Positions 30,333 through 42,300 of a stretch of 64,000 nt of DNA are shown here, piece after piece (position 1 is the first letter of the stretch; each line of letters begins with the position of its first letter). The notes under the pieces are model-generated. The model worked only from the letters and a program-made list of their open reading frames with translations. It was not told where the DNA came from and made no database searches. The DNA is taken from contig KV918769.1 in NCBI GenBank assembly GCA_002049455.2, forward strand, positions 310,001-374,000, in the 5' to 3' direction. The translations under genes and the position numbers were made by a program. This DNA comes from Porphyra umbilicalis (taxonomy: Eukaryota; Rhodophyta; Bangiophyceae; Bangiales; Bangiaceae).

Positions 30333-32336
30333 ATGGCGAACGCGTGCGCGGCGACCACGAAGGCGCTCTGCCACGAGGACCCGGCTGAGTACTACTACGT
30401 GCCTCGTGGTAATGGGGGTGGTGGGGGTGGAGCGGGCGCCCGCGTCGGCACCGCCCCCGTTGCGATTTCGCCCGCGATGGCGCCCGCCACCCCACTCAGC
30501 GGCGGCTCTTACGGGAGCCCCCTCGACGCCACCTCCCCGCCCAGCTACATGCTCGGCTACGCGACGGGCGGGCCGAGCCCGCCGCCCCCCATGAGCCACG
30601 CCCACGGGCGGGTGATGAGTTCGGACGCATTGGCAGAGCTGGCGGTGCTCCGCGACCGGGCGGTCGCCGAGGCGTGCCGGGATGGGATTTGGCAGGCGCG
30701 GCTCGGCCGCCGCCGTGCGCCGCACGGGGCGCCCGCACCCGTTGGGGTGGCGGGCGGGGAGGAGCTCATTTTTGGGGCGCCCGATGGTCTGGATGACGGC
30801 ATGCTGTCGGCCTTCCACGCGGCGGCGCTGGACGTGCCTGGAGAGGGGATGTCTGCGTCGATGGAAGCTGCGCTGGCGGACGCCGCCGCCGCGGCGGCGG
30901 TTGCGCCCGCGACGGGTTTGACGTCGACGGCGACGCTGTCGGTTGCGTTGCCCCCGCCGCCGCCGTTGGCGCAGTCGGCGATGCCGGCCAAGGTGGTAGC
31001 GGAGCCGGCGCAGCCGCTGGTATCCACGCCGCCCCCCGACGTGAGCGTCGTGTCGGCGCCCGAGCCCGTCTCGCAGCCGCCGACGCCGATATTGGCCGAC
31101 CTGCCCCGCGGGGGCGCCGCTGCCGCTGCCGGCGTCGGTGTCGGTATCAAGCGCCGTCTGCCCGGCGCAAGCTTGCCGGCGCTGCCGGTCCCGCCGGCCG
31201 CCCACGACCCGCGTGGTCGGAGCGCCCACTCTGGCCGGCTGCTCTCTGCTGCCGCCGTCAAGCTGCGCCAGGCCATCCCGACGGCGACGATTGGGGCGGC
31301 GCCGCCACCGCTCCCGCAAAAGGCTCGCGGCCGTCGCTCGTCGGCCGCCTCGTCGTCGGCAGCGTCGGGGTGCGGCTCCGCCTCGTCTGGCCGCGCGTCG
31401 GCGGTGGGGAGCATGGGCTGCGACAGCGGCGCCGTCGGCGTATCGCGCTCTGCTCCGCGTTCGGGCGTCGCCTCCTCCGCCGTGTCCTCCCTGTGCGACT
31501 CTCAGGAGCGGGCGGTCAAGCGGTCGCGCATCGCTGGGGCGGGTTTGGCCAGCGCCGCCGCCGTCGCCTCGCCGGCTGCCGCCGCCATCGTGACCGCCCC
31601 CGCCAGTGTCGACGTCAAGCCTGTGGCATGCCGCACGGGTGGCACCGCGTCGGTGGCCACGTCGATGGGCGGCGCCCGTTCGGCGCCGCTCAACGGCGCG
31701 TCGCTGGGTGATTTGACGGGCACGACCGCCGCGGAATCTCGCCGCATGACCGCCGACCAGCACGCACTGATGCTCCACAAGCGCAAGCTCCGCAACCGCG
31801 CGTCGGCGGCGCGCTCCCGCGACCGCCAGCGTGCGTCGGCTTCGGCGACTGGGTGCGAGGTCGGCCGCCTGCGCGCCGAAGCGGCGGCGTCGGCGACGGT
31901 AGCGGCGGCGGCGGTAGCCGATGCAAACGCCCTTCGTGCGGACAATGGGCGCCTGCGGGCCGAGCTGGCCCGCGTGTCGGCTCTGCTGGCATCGGCGACG
32001 GCGGCGGCCGAGGCGACGAAGTCGGCGGCGACGGCGGCGGCGGCGGCGGCGGCAGCAGCAGCCTCGGCGACGGTTTCGCTGGGGGTGGGCGCCGCCGCGG
32101 GCGGCAGCCGCCCGCCCACCGGCCGCGTGGCGACGCTGGTGGACTCGGGCACCACGACGGCGCCGACGGCGGCGGCGCGGGCGCCAGAGGCCACCGGCCT
32201 CCTCCGCCGCCCGTCGTCGGTGGCGCTGCTCAAGCACGTGTCGTCCCTGGAGCGCCTGCTGGACGTGCTCCACGCGAGCGGCGCGGCAGCGCCGTTTGGC
32301 ATCTCCCGCTCCCACTCCATTGTCAAGTCTTGCTGA
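30333..32336 (+). CDS. bZIP transcription factor, 667 aa
   Basis: Nuclear DNA-binding transcription factor. The start chosen is the first ATG in the frame (MANACAATT, G at +4). The basic region KLRNRASAARSRDRQRA has the diagnostic N-x7-R (N488 to R496), preceded by HKR. It is followed by a heptad-like region (about 505-550: VGRLRAEAA ... ALRADNGRLRAELARVSALL), which would form the dimerising coiled coil, although Ala and Val replace Leu at several positions. The first 470 residues are disordered, rich in Ala, Pro, Ser and Gly, with KRSR and KRR basic patches. The C-terminus has a short helical segment (LLKHVSSLERLLDVL). No intron is needed. Family certain, target genes unknown. The open frame on the opposite strand is a composition shadow. 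Confidence 0.88.
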   Translation: MANACAATTKALCHEDPAEYYYVPRGNGGGGGGAGARVGTAPVAISPAMAPATPLSGGSYGSPLDATSPPSYMLGYATGGPSPPPPMSHAHGRVMSSDALAELAVLRDRAVAEACRDGIWQARLGRRRAPHGAPAPVGVAGGEELIFGAPDGLDDGMLSAFHAAALDVPGEGMSASMEAALADAAAAAAVAPATGLTSTATLSVALPPPPPLAQSAMPAKVVAEPAQPLVSTPPPDVSVVSAPEPVSQPPTPILADLPRGGAAAAAGVGVGIKRRLPGASLPALPVPPAAHDPRGRSAHSGRLLSAAAVKLRQAIPTATIGAAPPPLPQKARGRRSSAASSSAASGCGSASSGRASAVGSMGCDSGAVGVSRSAPRSGVASSAVSSLCDSQERAVKRSRIAGAGLASAAAVASPAAAAIVTAPASVDVKPVACRTGGTASVATSMGGARSAPLNGASLGDLTGTTAAESRRMTADQHALMLHKRKLRNRASAARSRDRQRASASATGCEVGRLRAEAAASATVAAAAVADANALRADNGRLRAELARVSALLASATAAAEATKSAATAAAAAAAAAASATVSLGVGAAAGGSRPPTGRVATLVDSGTTTAPTAAARAPEATGLLRRPSSVALLKHVSSLERLLDVLHASGAAAPFGISRSHSIVKSC

Positions 32337-35300
32337 CGGGTAGCGGAACCCTATTGTTGCTGGTGGGGTGGCGGCCGACTCGACGGTGTACGCCCCTTGG
32401 CGTGTGCTTACTGTCAGAATGTTGAGCTGCTGAGGCGGGGCGCCGTTGCTTTGCGTAGTGCTGAGTCGGGGCAGCTGTGGAGCTGCGGTCGGTCTCGTGT
32501 GCCTTTTTTTGTGACGAGTGCGTGTTTTGTGCGTGAGCTCGCGTTTGTCGTTGTTGTGTGTGAGGTTTTGGGTGCATTGGCGGGCCGCGTGGCGGACCGC
32601 TCTGGGGGCGCGCGCCCCAGTCGCATGCTCTCCAGCGCCGGGCGTGCCCGGCTGGTGCGTGTGGTGGGCCCTCCGTTTGTTCTCTTGTTTTTTGCCCTTC
32701 CAAGGCGGTTGCTGTTCGGTTTTCCCTTTTCTTTTTGCTGGTGTCAGTAGCGTTTTGACCGTGCCGCGGGTGGCGAGGTGCTCTTTGGAACGGCTGTCAT
32801 GCCGTTTGCACCCCGCCTTCAGCCGTCGCTGCCGACCGGGCGTCGGGTCGGCTCGCGCCCACGGTACGGGGCTCTCGTCAGGGAGCAGCCGCAGTTGTCG
32901 TGCGCCTGCGCCCCTCCCCCACGGCCACCGACGAGGCGGGCAGATCCATTTGAGGTACAGGCGCTACTGGTTCGGCCTGTTGGGGTTCCAACAGCAACCG
33001 TGTAAGCCCCTGTTTTTACTGGCCAGCGTGTTTTTCTCCCGCGTGGAGCCACGAGGAATCACTACGAGCTCCTGCCACGCATCATCTTTGGCGGTCGCGG
33101 AGTGGCCCGTCCGGTGGGCCACAGCGGCACCACGTATGCTGCAAGCCCCCCTCACCGTCGGTGCAGCGGTGCCCGCAGACGACACGGACTCTGGCCCAAC
33201 ACGTGCCGAGCGGGCCAGCGGCACGCAGCGGTAGTGTTTCTCTGTACGGCCACAACGCATGCGGGCGGTACCACCGTGGGATCTGTGCGAGCAAGGAGGC
33301 ACAGGACGCTCTGCGAAGAAAGACCCGCGCGCGCTTGCCCATAGTTTCATACAGTGCGCCGCGGTACCGGCCAGAGCGCCCAACAGTGCTCAGTTTCGCT
33401 AAGTTTCGGCAGGAATGTAGCGTAGCCGCCGTTCGAATCCACCGGATGTGGAGGTGGACGGTGCAGCAAGAAAGTTCTCCATGTCTTGTAGCCAGTGGCA
33501 TATTGTACCAGTGTCGTGAAGTGAGCTGCAGGTTGTGTGACAGAAATGGGCGACGGCGCCCGCTCTGTACTCAACTGCCGGCAGAAGAAGGGCTTGCACT
33601 TGGGGTGCCGTGCGTTCAAGCCTGTGTCCTTCCAAACAGCACCAGTCCTTCTCCTGCTGCATTCTCTCAAAAAACCGCAATTCTGCTAGCTGCCATCGTC
33701 CTCCAGAGCAGGTGACATACTGGCTATAGTGGATAGAACCTCAGTCCTACAGTGACTTTTCACGCAGGACAACGCGCTCAGGGCTGAGTTTGCACGTAGG
33801 GCACGGCGAGCTGGGTGGACACGACGTCCAGTGCGAATCTGCCGTGCTAGCGTGCCAGTGCACAAAGCATACGCACTTGAACACGTGTCCAAATGCGTAC
33901 GCGTGCGCACGCATTGTTCTCGCACGTGCGAGAACACCACGTTGCTGCGACTAGGCCTCCACGAAGACGCGCATCTTGTTGGATGATTCGACTGCACTCC
34001 ACAGGGGTGGCTGACACAACCAGGCACGCACCGCGGCAACCCCAAAGCTCATGACCAACGTTGACACATGTGCCCGCCGTCATGTACAGCCATGTAGTCC
34101 CGGCACCTGTGTGTTCCAGGAGCTTGAGAATCCAGAACCTGGGATGCGGCGCGCTGTCTGACTTTGGCGTGCAGGCCACCGAGGCCTGGTACGTAGTGGT
34201 TGTAAGTGTTCGCGTGCTGTTCTCAAGTATTTCTATTTTCCCCTGAAAGCCTGTTCGAACGCGGGAAGCACTAGCTGAGACTGAAGGTTCGTGAAAGTCA
34301 TGTTGACCAAGAAGTTTTTTTAGTTTCGTGCAATATCATCCTGTAGAATTCTATCACACAAATTTACATTCGCTGTTGTTTGTGTTTGCTATTGGTGAAC
34401 AGATCCACCTGAAAGTTCTGTAAAGAGGGCTACACGCTGCCATAGGACCATATGACAAGGTCACCAGTTCTGGTCAACGTCGAAAATCGTTCTGAATAAC
34501 TGTTTGTAGATTGTTAGCCATCATCAGGCTACCTGTGGACCAGCACAACTGACGTAAGCCAAACCAAGTGGCTGCACTCGACTGGGTGCCCTACACCTGA
34601 TTGCAAACCGGTGTTTGGCTCAATGTGCTCTCACACAAGCCCCTCGCGGCCCTCAGGGCCCGTTGCTCCATGCGCCATGCCACGATCCTGGCCCCACCCA
34701 GACACCACCGTCGCCCTCACCTACGCGTGTTCGGCTCCTGGCTACCCCCCCAGCAACCACGTGGACGCAGCCTCCGGACGAAAACGCGGGCACACAGGTG
34801 TGTCCCTGCTGCGCTGTTTGCCGATTTCTGCGAAATTTTAGGGGGACCCCTCGACGGATTGTCCAAGCGCGTGCACAACGCCCTCGCCGCGCCCCCCCCC
34901 GGCCACACGCACGCGCGGCTGGCGACGCGCGCCCGGAGTGCCCCGAGCGCCCAGGCGGCAAGCGGCCGTCCCCGCCCCCCCCCCGCGCACCGCCCGCCGC
35001 TGCTCGTGCAGGCGCGCGTCGCGCCACGCGGCGACGCGGAGGGTGGCTGCGGCCGGGAGCGCTGCGCCGTGTCGCTGCACGCCGGGCCGCTGCAGCACCG
35101 TCCCCCAGTCGGGCACGGCGCACCAGCGCTTGCGGCCGCGCGTCGGGCGTCGCTCTGCGACGCGCCCGCGCCGTCTGGCCGCCGGACCGTCCGCCCGCGC
35201 CCTGTCCGCCACCGCGAGGTGTCCCGTCGGCACGCTGCTCCCACTTCGCCCGTCCGGTCGGTCGCGTCGCCACTTGCGGCACGTCGTGCTGCCTGACCGA

Positions 35301-35690
35301 CGGCGCACGCCGCGCCGCACCTCGTTGTCGGGCGCGGCCCGGCTGCTGGTGGACGCGGCGGCCGCACCGCACGTCCCCGCTGTTGACCCCACACCCCCTC
35401 CCCCCTCGTGCGACGTGTGTGGAGTAGCGACACGCGGGTCACCTACCACCGACGTTGGAGAGGGGGGGGGGTTACCTAGGGAGAGAGGAGAACTTTGGGC
35501 CTGCGGTGGGGTGTGTGTGCTTTGACGTTCTAGGGGGAGGACGGGGGGTGAACTCGACTGTGGGGAACGCATCACAGAGGGCAGTGGTCACCGTTGCGGG
35601 GATTGCGTCCCTCGGCGGTGCTGGGGTGCGGAGGGTCAGTAGAGCGGCCGTGCTTGAGCCGCACCTGCCCCCGACGGGGCGGTCGTCATC
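32337..35690. other. Intergenic; no supported gene
   Basis: 32337-32760 is T/G-rich and probably 3' UTR and terminator of the bZIP gene. 33000-34590 is mixed composition with short frames. 34600-35690 is GC-rich with frames open in several phases and no recognisable domain; its right part is probably promoter and 5' UTR of the kinase gene. A TTCGAAT motif near 33430 looked like a tRNA T-loop, but the stem does not pair. Confidence 0.4.
33915..33936. repeat. Perfect 22-bp palindrome with CACGTG centre
   Basis: The arm TGTTCTCGCAC is followed by its exact reverse complement, giving a perfect palindrome centred on CACGTG (G-box core). Just upstream, 33892-33913 is a second imperfect palindrome (ATGCGT...ACGCAT). 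Confidence 0.8.
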
Positions 35691-38600
35691 ATGGCGGCCC
35701 GTGTTGGCAAGTACCTGCTTTTTGAGACGCTGGGCGAGGGCGCCTTCGGCAAGTACGTTCCGACTCTGCCGCTACTCACCGCGCTTTCTTTTTATGGCGT
35801 GGGGTGGTGCTTCTGCGGGAAAGATGTCGTGCGGGGAGGTTTTATGCGACGAACCATCGGCTACGTGTCGTGGTTGGTGATGCTTCGAGGCTGTTTGCGC
35901 GGTTGGTGCAGAGTTGGTGCCTGTTAGGCGTGCGTGCGGTGGGGTTTCCCAACGGGCGTCTCGTGCACGCCCGGGTTGATGGCTTTACTTCACGTGAGCC
36001 AGACGTGCAATGATATACCTGCGAACATCCGATGGTCCGTGATGGCGCCCAGGGTGGAAGCGTTCGGCCCTGCCCTCGCCGCTTTCGCGCAGCCCCGATG
36101 TGCCGGAGTGTCATCGGGTTGCCGCTGGGGCGGTGGTTACCTCCTGCGCTAATTGTGAGAGGCGCGCGGCGGCGGCGGGTGTGATGGGATTCTCGCATGA
36201 CGGCGCTGGCCGGGCTCCAGCTCGTAGGGTGTTCGTTGAGGCGTGGTTGTGGTCACGCCCTGTGTGTAACATGTCATGGGCCCTGGGACGTGGCGCTTGT
36301 CGTCTGGCATTCGTTTTCCCGCCTGCCTACTGGTGCGTGTGGTGGATCTAACCTTTCTGTGCATGCTGCTGTTCCTGTTGCTCTTCTGTATTGTTTGTGT
36401 GTTCGTGCTTGCTTTGTCCTCCTCTCTGGTGCTTCAGAGTGAAGCTAGGCGTCCATGAAGATACGGGAGAGCAGGTGGCCGTGAAGGTGATGGACAAGTC
36501 GGACATCAAGGCCCAGGAGATGACGATGAATGTGCGACGGGAGATTGCTATTATGAAGGCCCTGAAGCACAAGAACATTGTCAACCTGCGCCACGTGCTC
36601 ACATCGGCCACCAAGCTGTACGTCGTGATGGACTTGGTGACCGGCGGGGAGCTGTTCACCAAGATTTTGAACGAGGGCAAGCTTCCAGAGAACGTGGCGC
36701 GCCGCTTCTTCCAGCAACTCATCGACGGCGTTGACTATTGCCACCGCCGCGGTGTCTGCCATCGTGATCTTAAGGTATGTGTCGCAGTTCTGCTCGCAAC
36801 TCTTGGTAGTGCTTTCTTGCGTTTGCTCTGTTTGCCTGGCCCGTCGGCTGTTTCTCCTTCCGCGTTTGGAGTACTGACTCGCGAACGCTACTCTTCCTGT
36901 GATCTGCCCGTCGGCCTCTACTGCTCCCTTATGCGTTGTGTCTGGCAGCCCGAGAACCTCCTTATTGACGATACCAATGGCGAGCTCAAGATTACCGACT
37001 TCGGGCTCAGCGCCATGAAGGGCGCGTCGACCACAGAGGAGCTCCTCCACACCCAATGCGGCAGCCCGAATTACTGCGCCCCTGAGATCATCTCGCGCGC
37101 GAAGCAGGGGTACAGTGGCCCGTTGGTGGATGCCTGGTCATGTGGCATCATCCTGTTCGCGCTGTTGGCCGGCTACCTCCCCTTCTACGACGAAAACACC
37201 AAGGCGTTGTACCGCATGATTCAGTGCAGCGACGTGGTGTTCCCGAGGGCCTTCCCGCGGGGCGCGCGGACGCTTGTAGAGCGTCTCCTCCACAAGGACC
37301 CGGAACGGCGGCTGAAGCTGGCCGACGTGAAACGCGACCCGTGGTTTGTCATTGACTACGAGGGGGACAGCGCGCGGCCGGCAGAGGGTACTGAGTCGCC
37401 CGCCGCGGCTGGCGTGAACCGTGGGCGCAGCAGCCGGCGGAAACGCCCAAAGCGGAGACAGGAGGAGCCAGCGCCATCGGGTTCCACGGAGACGCTCCCC
37501 TCTGCCGCGGCGGGCTCGTCGGGGACCGTTACTGCTCCTCCACCACGGCCGCGTCCGGTCACGGCGGATCCCTTGCCGCCCGATGCGGCCGCGGCGGAAG
37601 CGTCTAGCCGCCGCGACTCCGAAGCTGCTGCGGCGGCGGCGGCAGCAGCTACTGCGGCAGCGGCGGCAGCGGCTGCTGTAGCCGCAGCGGCAGCCTCTGC
37701 TGCCGCTACTTCTCCGTCCCCCACCGAGGACAAACGGGCTGCAGCGCCTGCACCCGACGCGGCTGTCAGTCCGGAGCCGGTCCCGTCACTGGCTTCGCCA
37801 ATGTCGATGCCCGTTTCGGAAACGCCGGCGGCGCAACCCGACGCTGGGATTAAGGATCGAGCTGCCGCTCTTGGCACCGCGGCCGAGGATGGCCCCCCGC
37901 CTACCGTGTCGCCGGTGCGAGAAGAACTAGCTGTGGACCAGTTCTCTGGGCCTGCCCCTCCCTCCTATCTGCCCTCCGTTGCGGAAGAATCGCCCACTGT
38001 CTTCACCGGCGTGCACGAGTCTGGCAATGCGGACGACTCGGATCCTGTGTTGAACCGAGCGGTGGCGGGCGCGGCCGACGGCGCGGCTGCGCCGCCCGTT
38101 ACCCACATGGCCTCTGGGGGGGCGAACCCGAGTGCTAAGGATATCGCGCTCAGCCCGAGCGAGGCGACCTCGGCAGATCTCAGCGGGCGCGTGGGTGTGG
38201 ATGCTCCGAGGTCAGCGGAGATTGAACGTGGGGGCTGGCCAACAACGTCCACCGCTCCTCAAGTGGTTGTCATCCCTAACTCGAGCACCGCCGACCGCGA
38301 GCTCTCCCCCGTCACGCCGGCTGACGCGAGGAACAGCATGCTGCTCTCCTTCGCGTCGTCCAAGGAGTCGTCGCATTCCGCTCGAGCGCTTGCGGACGGC
38401 GTCGGTGCGGATGAGGATGCAGCTGCTGTCACCGAGAGGGCGCCGGCCAATGGTCGCGTGTCGTCTACCAGCCCGCCTGGACTGGCTCTTCCGTCGTCTC
38501 CTCCATGCCCACAACAAGAATTTGCGACTGTTCCGTCGACCAAGACAATGGAGCAGCCAATTGTGTCGCGGGCCCACGAGGACCCCCACGCTCTGGAGCT

Positions 38601-41600
38601 TCGCTCCGTCTTCGCCGCTGTTGTGGGCGGCCGGCAAGACTCAGTCATGCGCCGGGCCAGTGATGCGAGTGCCAGTGACGGGGATGTGCAACGCACCGAG
38701 CAGCCGTCTTTGCCGTTTTGGGCGCAGAAGCAGCTCACGCCGGTGCACCGAGCGTCATCTCCTGTCGCTCCCACCACCTCTTCCCGGGAGCCGCATCGCG
38801 CAGATTCGGAGGAGGGCTTCCCTCGACGCCGATCGGCGGCGGACGTAGGGTCACCGCTGGACGCGGGTGCCATCTTTGGTGTGCACCTTAGTCGGCGTTC
38901 CTCGGAGCCTGGTGAGTCGCCGGCGGTGTCCATTGCGGCGGCGGCTTCTCGTGACGGTACGGAACCGGCTGTGGCGGACAAGAGTACCGCGCTTGCCACC
39001 GTCCCGTCTTCGGGCTCGGTTGGGGCACCTGATGACAGCGCCGCCGAGGAGTCCGCCCCCCCCGCGGACCCTTCACCTGCGGTGGCCGCACCGGTCACGG
39101 TTGTGGAATCCGAGCCAGCCGTGCCGTCCAGGATAGAGCAGGCCCGTCGTCTTTTTGAGTCGTCAGCCAGTGTCATCCGAGCACCACTGGAGGAGTACAG
39201 CTTTCGGCAGCCGACTTCCCCGTTGGTGTACGCCCCTGCCGTGTTGCCAGCCCTGAGCGCTCGCTGGCCGCCGCTCTCCTCGGCTGACGCCGTTGACTCT
39301 TCTCTCCCGTCGGCTGCGGAGCGGTCTGAGGTTGAGCGCGACCAGAGTGGCAACGCCGTTGAGGTCCGCGACGGCGGTTCCTCGGCTGAGATCGGTGCCG
39401 GTGCCCAGGAGCTCGCGGGTCGTGAGGTGCCTGGTGACCCGGGAGCCCACGGCAACCCGAGTGAGCCTGCTGACCGGGAGGTGTTTGCGGACCATGCTGG
39501 GCCTGTTGATGCGAATCCCGCGGACCCAGAGGCGTCTTCCGACGAGGTGGCGCTTACTGCGGAGGCGGATAGGCCTGTGGGTGAGGCGGAGGAGCCTTCC
39601 AACATGGGGAGTGTGGACGCTTATGAGACGCCTGCTGCCAGCGGCTCGGATGTCGTCTCTCCTCCTGTCGTAGCCGCTTGTCCCTCATCAGACGCAGTTG
39701 GTGCGGAGGCAGACCTGGCCAGACGCGAGTCGCGGCCGTTCGCGGAGGCGACATTGCCATCCTATCCAATGAACGACTTTGAGGATGCTGAGGCGGCGAT
39801 GGAGGAGGAAGATTTGGCCACTGCGGCGGCTGGTTTGGGGCTACCGCTGTTGGCCGCGGCGGACTCAACCGCCTTGGCTGCCGATGGCTCGCAGCTCGTT
39901 CGGCAACCGGTAGCGGTGGAGCCGGATCTGGCGGCCTACCAGGTCTTGGGGCGTGCGGTACCGGACGCACCTGTGTCGCCCTCGCCTTTGCAACCAATCA
40001 AAGGCGACGAACGTGCCGTCGAGGAGCCAGCTCTCACGGAGCTGGCGGGCCCGCCGGACGCTTCGCTGGACGCGCACGACAGCGATGTCGAACATGAGGA
40101 CGAACCAGAGGATGACGACCCGCGGTCAGTTCCTGCTCATCGCATCAAGGCGGCGGTGCAACGGTACCAGAAACTCTTCCAGCTGGAGAAGGGCGTCGGC
40201 ATCTTGGCGAGCCCGAGCTTCAAGTCCCGGTCGGCCAACGTTGGCAACCAGAAGCAATTTGGTCGGCTAGCGGCCTTTGAGGGCGTGCTCCCTGTCGAGC
40301 CGCAAGACGAGGCTGCAGAGGCAGCGTCTTTGGCCGTGTCAACGGAGACGCTGCAGCTCTACCGCGACGCCAAGTCGGTCACGGGGATGTGGGGCATCCT
40401 CCTCGTACAAGAGGGGATTGGGCGGCAGCGAGCCGCCAACGGACCTACCATCGTCACTCCGGATGCGAAGCAATCAATTTCGCTGGAGGAGATGGACGCA
40501 TTTGAGCGGCTGCTGGACTTCTGGCAGCGGCAGCGGGACCGGGATCACACCCTCGACGACATCACGCCATTGCCCGACAACGAGGCGGCGTCGCTTCGTG
40601 CTTTGCTATCGACCCTGCGGCCACCTCCAGCCGACGATGTCGGGGAAGCGGTCGAGATTGTTGACGCCGACGAAGCACAAGTGCTCCTGTCACAAGAGCA
40701 ATCCGCTGCCGGGGAGCAGATCGATGAGCCCGATGACACTGCAGCCGACACGCAGGGTCTGGTCCGGACTGAGGCGGGGACGGCTGGCCACGGGGACTCC
40801 TTCCGTTCGCGCGCCTCTAACGAGGATGGGGAGGACCACCGGACGGACAGCGATGAAAGGAGCGTAGACGGCAAGGATTCGGTGGCAGTGCGCTCGGGCA
40901 TGAAGCACTCGACCACGACCGAAGATTTCTCCCCGCCGGCCGCCCCCGAGTCCGTGGGTAGACGCTCAGGCTCGGCGCCGCAACTCAAACCCGATGAGGG
41001 TGATTCCCCCAACGGGTCAGCAGATGCCAACGGTGGCGGCGCGCTGCCGTCGATGGCGCTCTCTACCTCTGCAGACGCGAGCAAGCGGCCGCCCAAGCAC
41101 TCGCGCAATGGCAGCAACGGGAGCGGCATGTTTTCCAGCCGGAGCGGCAGCAACCAAGGCGGCGGCCAAGCAGGGGGCGCGGTTCGGAAACCGCTGCCGT
41201 CGGAGAAGTCGGCGGACGGCCTTGAGACGCTCGCGTCGGCCAAATCCGGGTCGGCCGGCGCACCGTTGCCGGCGGGGGATAGTGCGGCGGCAGGCATGAG
41301 CGCCCCTGACGTCGGGGGCTTGAAGAGTGGCGCCAGCTACAGCAGCGTCGGCAGCAGCGGCGGCGGCAACGGTGCGGGCTCGAGCTCTAGTGCCCCCGTG
41401 GCGCGTTCTCGTTGGGGCTTCCGCGGTATGTTCGGGCTGCTAACCGGGGCCGCCGTCGCGCCGCCCCCACCTGTACCGACCGCGCCAATGACGGAGTTCA
41501 AGTCGGCGCTTCCGCCCGAGAAGTGCGCGCTCGTCCTCGGCCGCGTCCTGACGTCGATGAACTGCAACGTCATGATGAAGAAGGGCGAGTCGAAGGTGCG

Positions 41601-41814
41601 CGCCGAGTACCCGATGAAGCGCGGGGAAAAGCTGTTGGTGAGCGTCTCGGCGCATAGGGACGTGCACGCTGGGGAGACCGTCATTTCGTTCAAGCGGTCG
41701 CGACGGGACCGGTCCCGTACGACGGGGTCGCCTGAGTTCAGCGAGTTTGTGGCCAACGTGCACACCAACTTCCGCCGAGCTACGGGTGGGGGTGGTGGCG
41801 GCCCTGCGAGATGA
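35691..41814 (+). CDS. SNF1/AMPK/CIPK-like Ser/Thr kinase with KA1-like domain, 1,754 aa
   Basis: Exons 35691-35752, 36438-36774 and 36949-41814, joined at GT-AG introns. Residues 7-267 are the kinase domain: glycine loop GEGAFGKV, Lys37 in VAVK, HRDLKPEN with Asp131, DFG at 150-152, activation loop LLHTQCGSPNYCAPE whose Thr168 corresponds to the AMPK T-loop Thr, so activation by an LKB1- or CaMKK-type upstream kinase is expected. About 1,380 residues of mostly disordered Ala/Ser/Pro/Glu-rich linker follow, with an Ala run (near 365) and one ordered block (about 1195-1350: HRIKAAVQRYQKLFQLEKG ... EEMDAFERLLDFWQRQ). Residues about 1650-1745 resemble a KA1 domain (VLTSMNCNVMMKKGESK, EKLLVSVSAHRD, ETVISFKR), which in AMPK, MARK and CIPK kinases binds lipids or restrains the kinase. 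No NAF/FISL calcineurin-B-like-binding motif was seen. CIPKs are about 450 aa, so this protein is exceptionally long. Confidence 0.88.
35753..36437 (+). other. Kinase intron 1 (685 bp)
   Basis: Donor GTACGT after GGC-AA and acceptor TGCTTCAG before A-GTG-AAG restore the glycine-loop sequence GEGAFG-K-VKLG exactly. The acceptor side is T-rich. The frame is closed inside the intron. Confidence 0.85.
36775..36948 (+). other. Kinase intron 2 (174 bp, open in frame)
   Basis: Donor AAG|GTATGT and acceptor TCTGGCAG|CCC join HRDLK to PENLL. The intron is a multiple of three (58 codons) and has no stop in the kinase frame, so retention would insert 58 residues into the catalytic loop without ending translation. 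Confidence 0.85.
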
Positions 41815-42100
41815 TGCGGGTCTCCGTCTATTTTTTTTTTGTCGTCTTGCCCGTTGCCGCGCGGGCCTTCGTAGGGTCTTGGAGTCAGAGTGGTTTTGTT
41901 CGTAGTCGATTGTCTCTGCCTCGGAATGCTTCCAGCTCGCGACTCCGGCGCAGCGGGGTGTGCGTCATTGCGTGTTACTCTTTTCTTCGTTTTTCTGGTG
42001 CGAGTGCAGGTCTGGGTGTACTGTGCCGTGTCATTCTTTTCTCGATTATGCCTGCATTTCCGGGGTCGTATCTCGAAAAAAACGACCCACGATGACACGT

Positions 42101-42300
42101 GGGCTACAAGAGATCGTGGGTGGGGCTACAAGAGATCGTGGGGGCTCCCTGGGGAGGTCTTGGGGGGGGGGGGGGGATTCGAGGGATTAGGGGGGTGCTG
42201 GGGGGGGTGCTGGGGGGGGGTTGGGGGGGGGTTGGAGCCCGGGTTGGGGGGGGTTTGGTGGGGGGTCGGGGGGAGCTGAGCGGCGTGCTAGGGGGGCTCG
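42101..42300. repeat. 22-bp tandem repeat and G-run cluster
   Basis: GGCTACAAGAGATCGTGGG occurs at 42102 and 42124 (period 22). From 42160 to 42300 the plus strand carries many G runs, including 15 G at 42162-42176, able in principle to form G-quadruplexes. It lies about 290 bp downstream of the kinase stop codon. Confidence 0.75.

Noticed and set aside
29784-32315. 843-codon minus-strand frame opposite the bZIP gene
   Set aside because: Arg-rich composition shadow; the bZIP motif and ATG are on the plus strand.
33425-33445. tRNA-like T-loop (TTCGAAT)
   Set aside because: The flanking 5-nt arms do not pair and no A-box lies at the right distance.
34601-35600. Several 200-270-codon frames on both strands upstream of the kinase
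   Set aside because: All are Arg/Pro/Ala-rich composition frames overlapping each other, with no domain or preferred strand.
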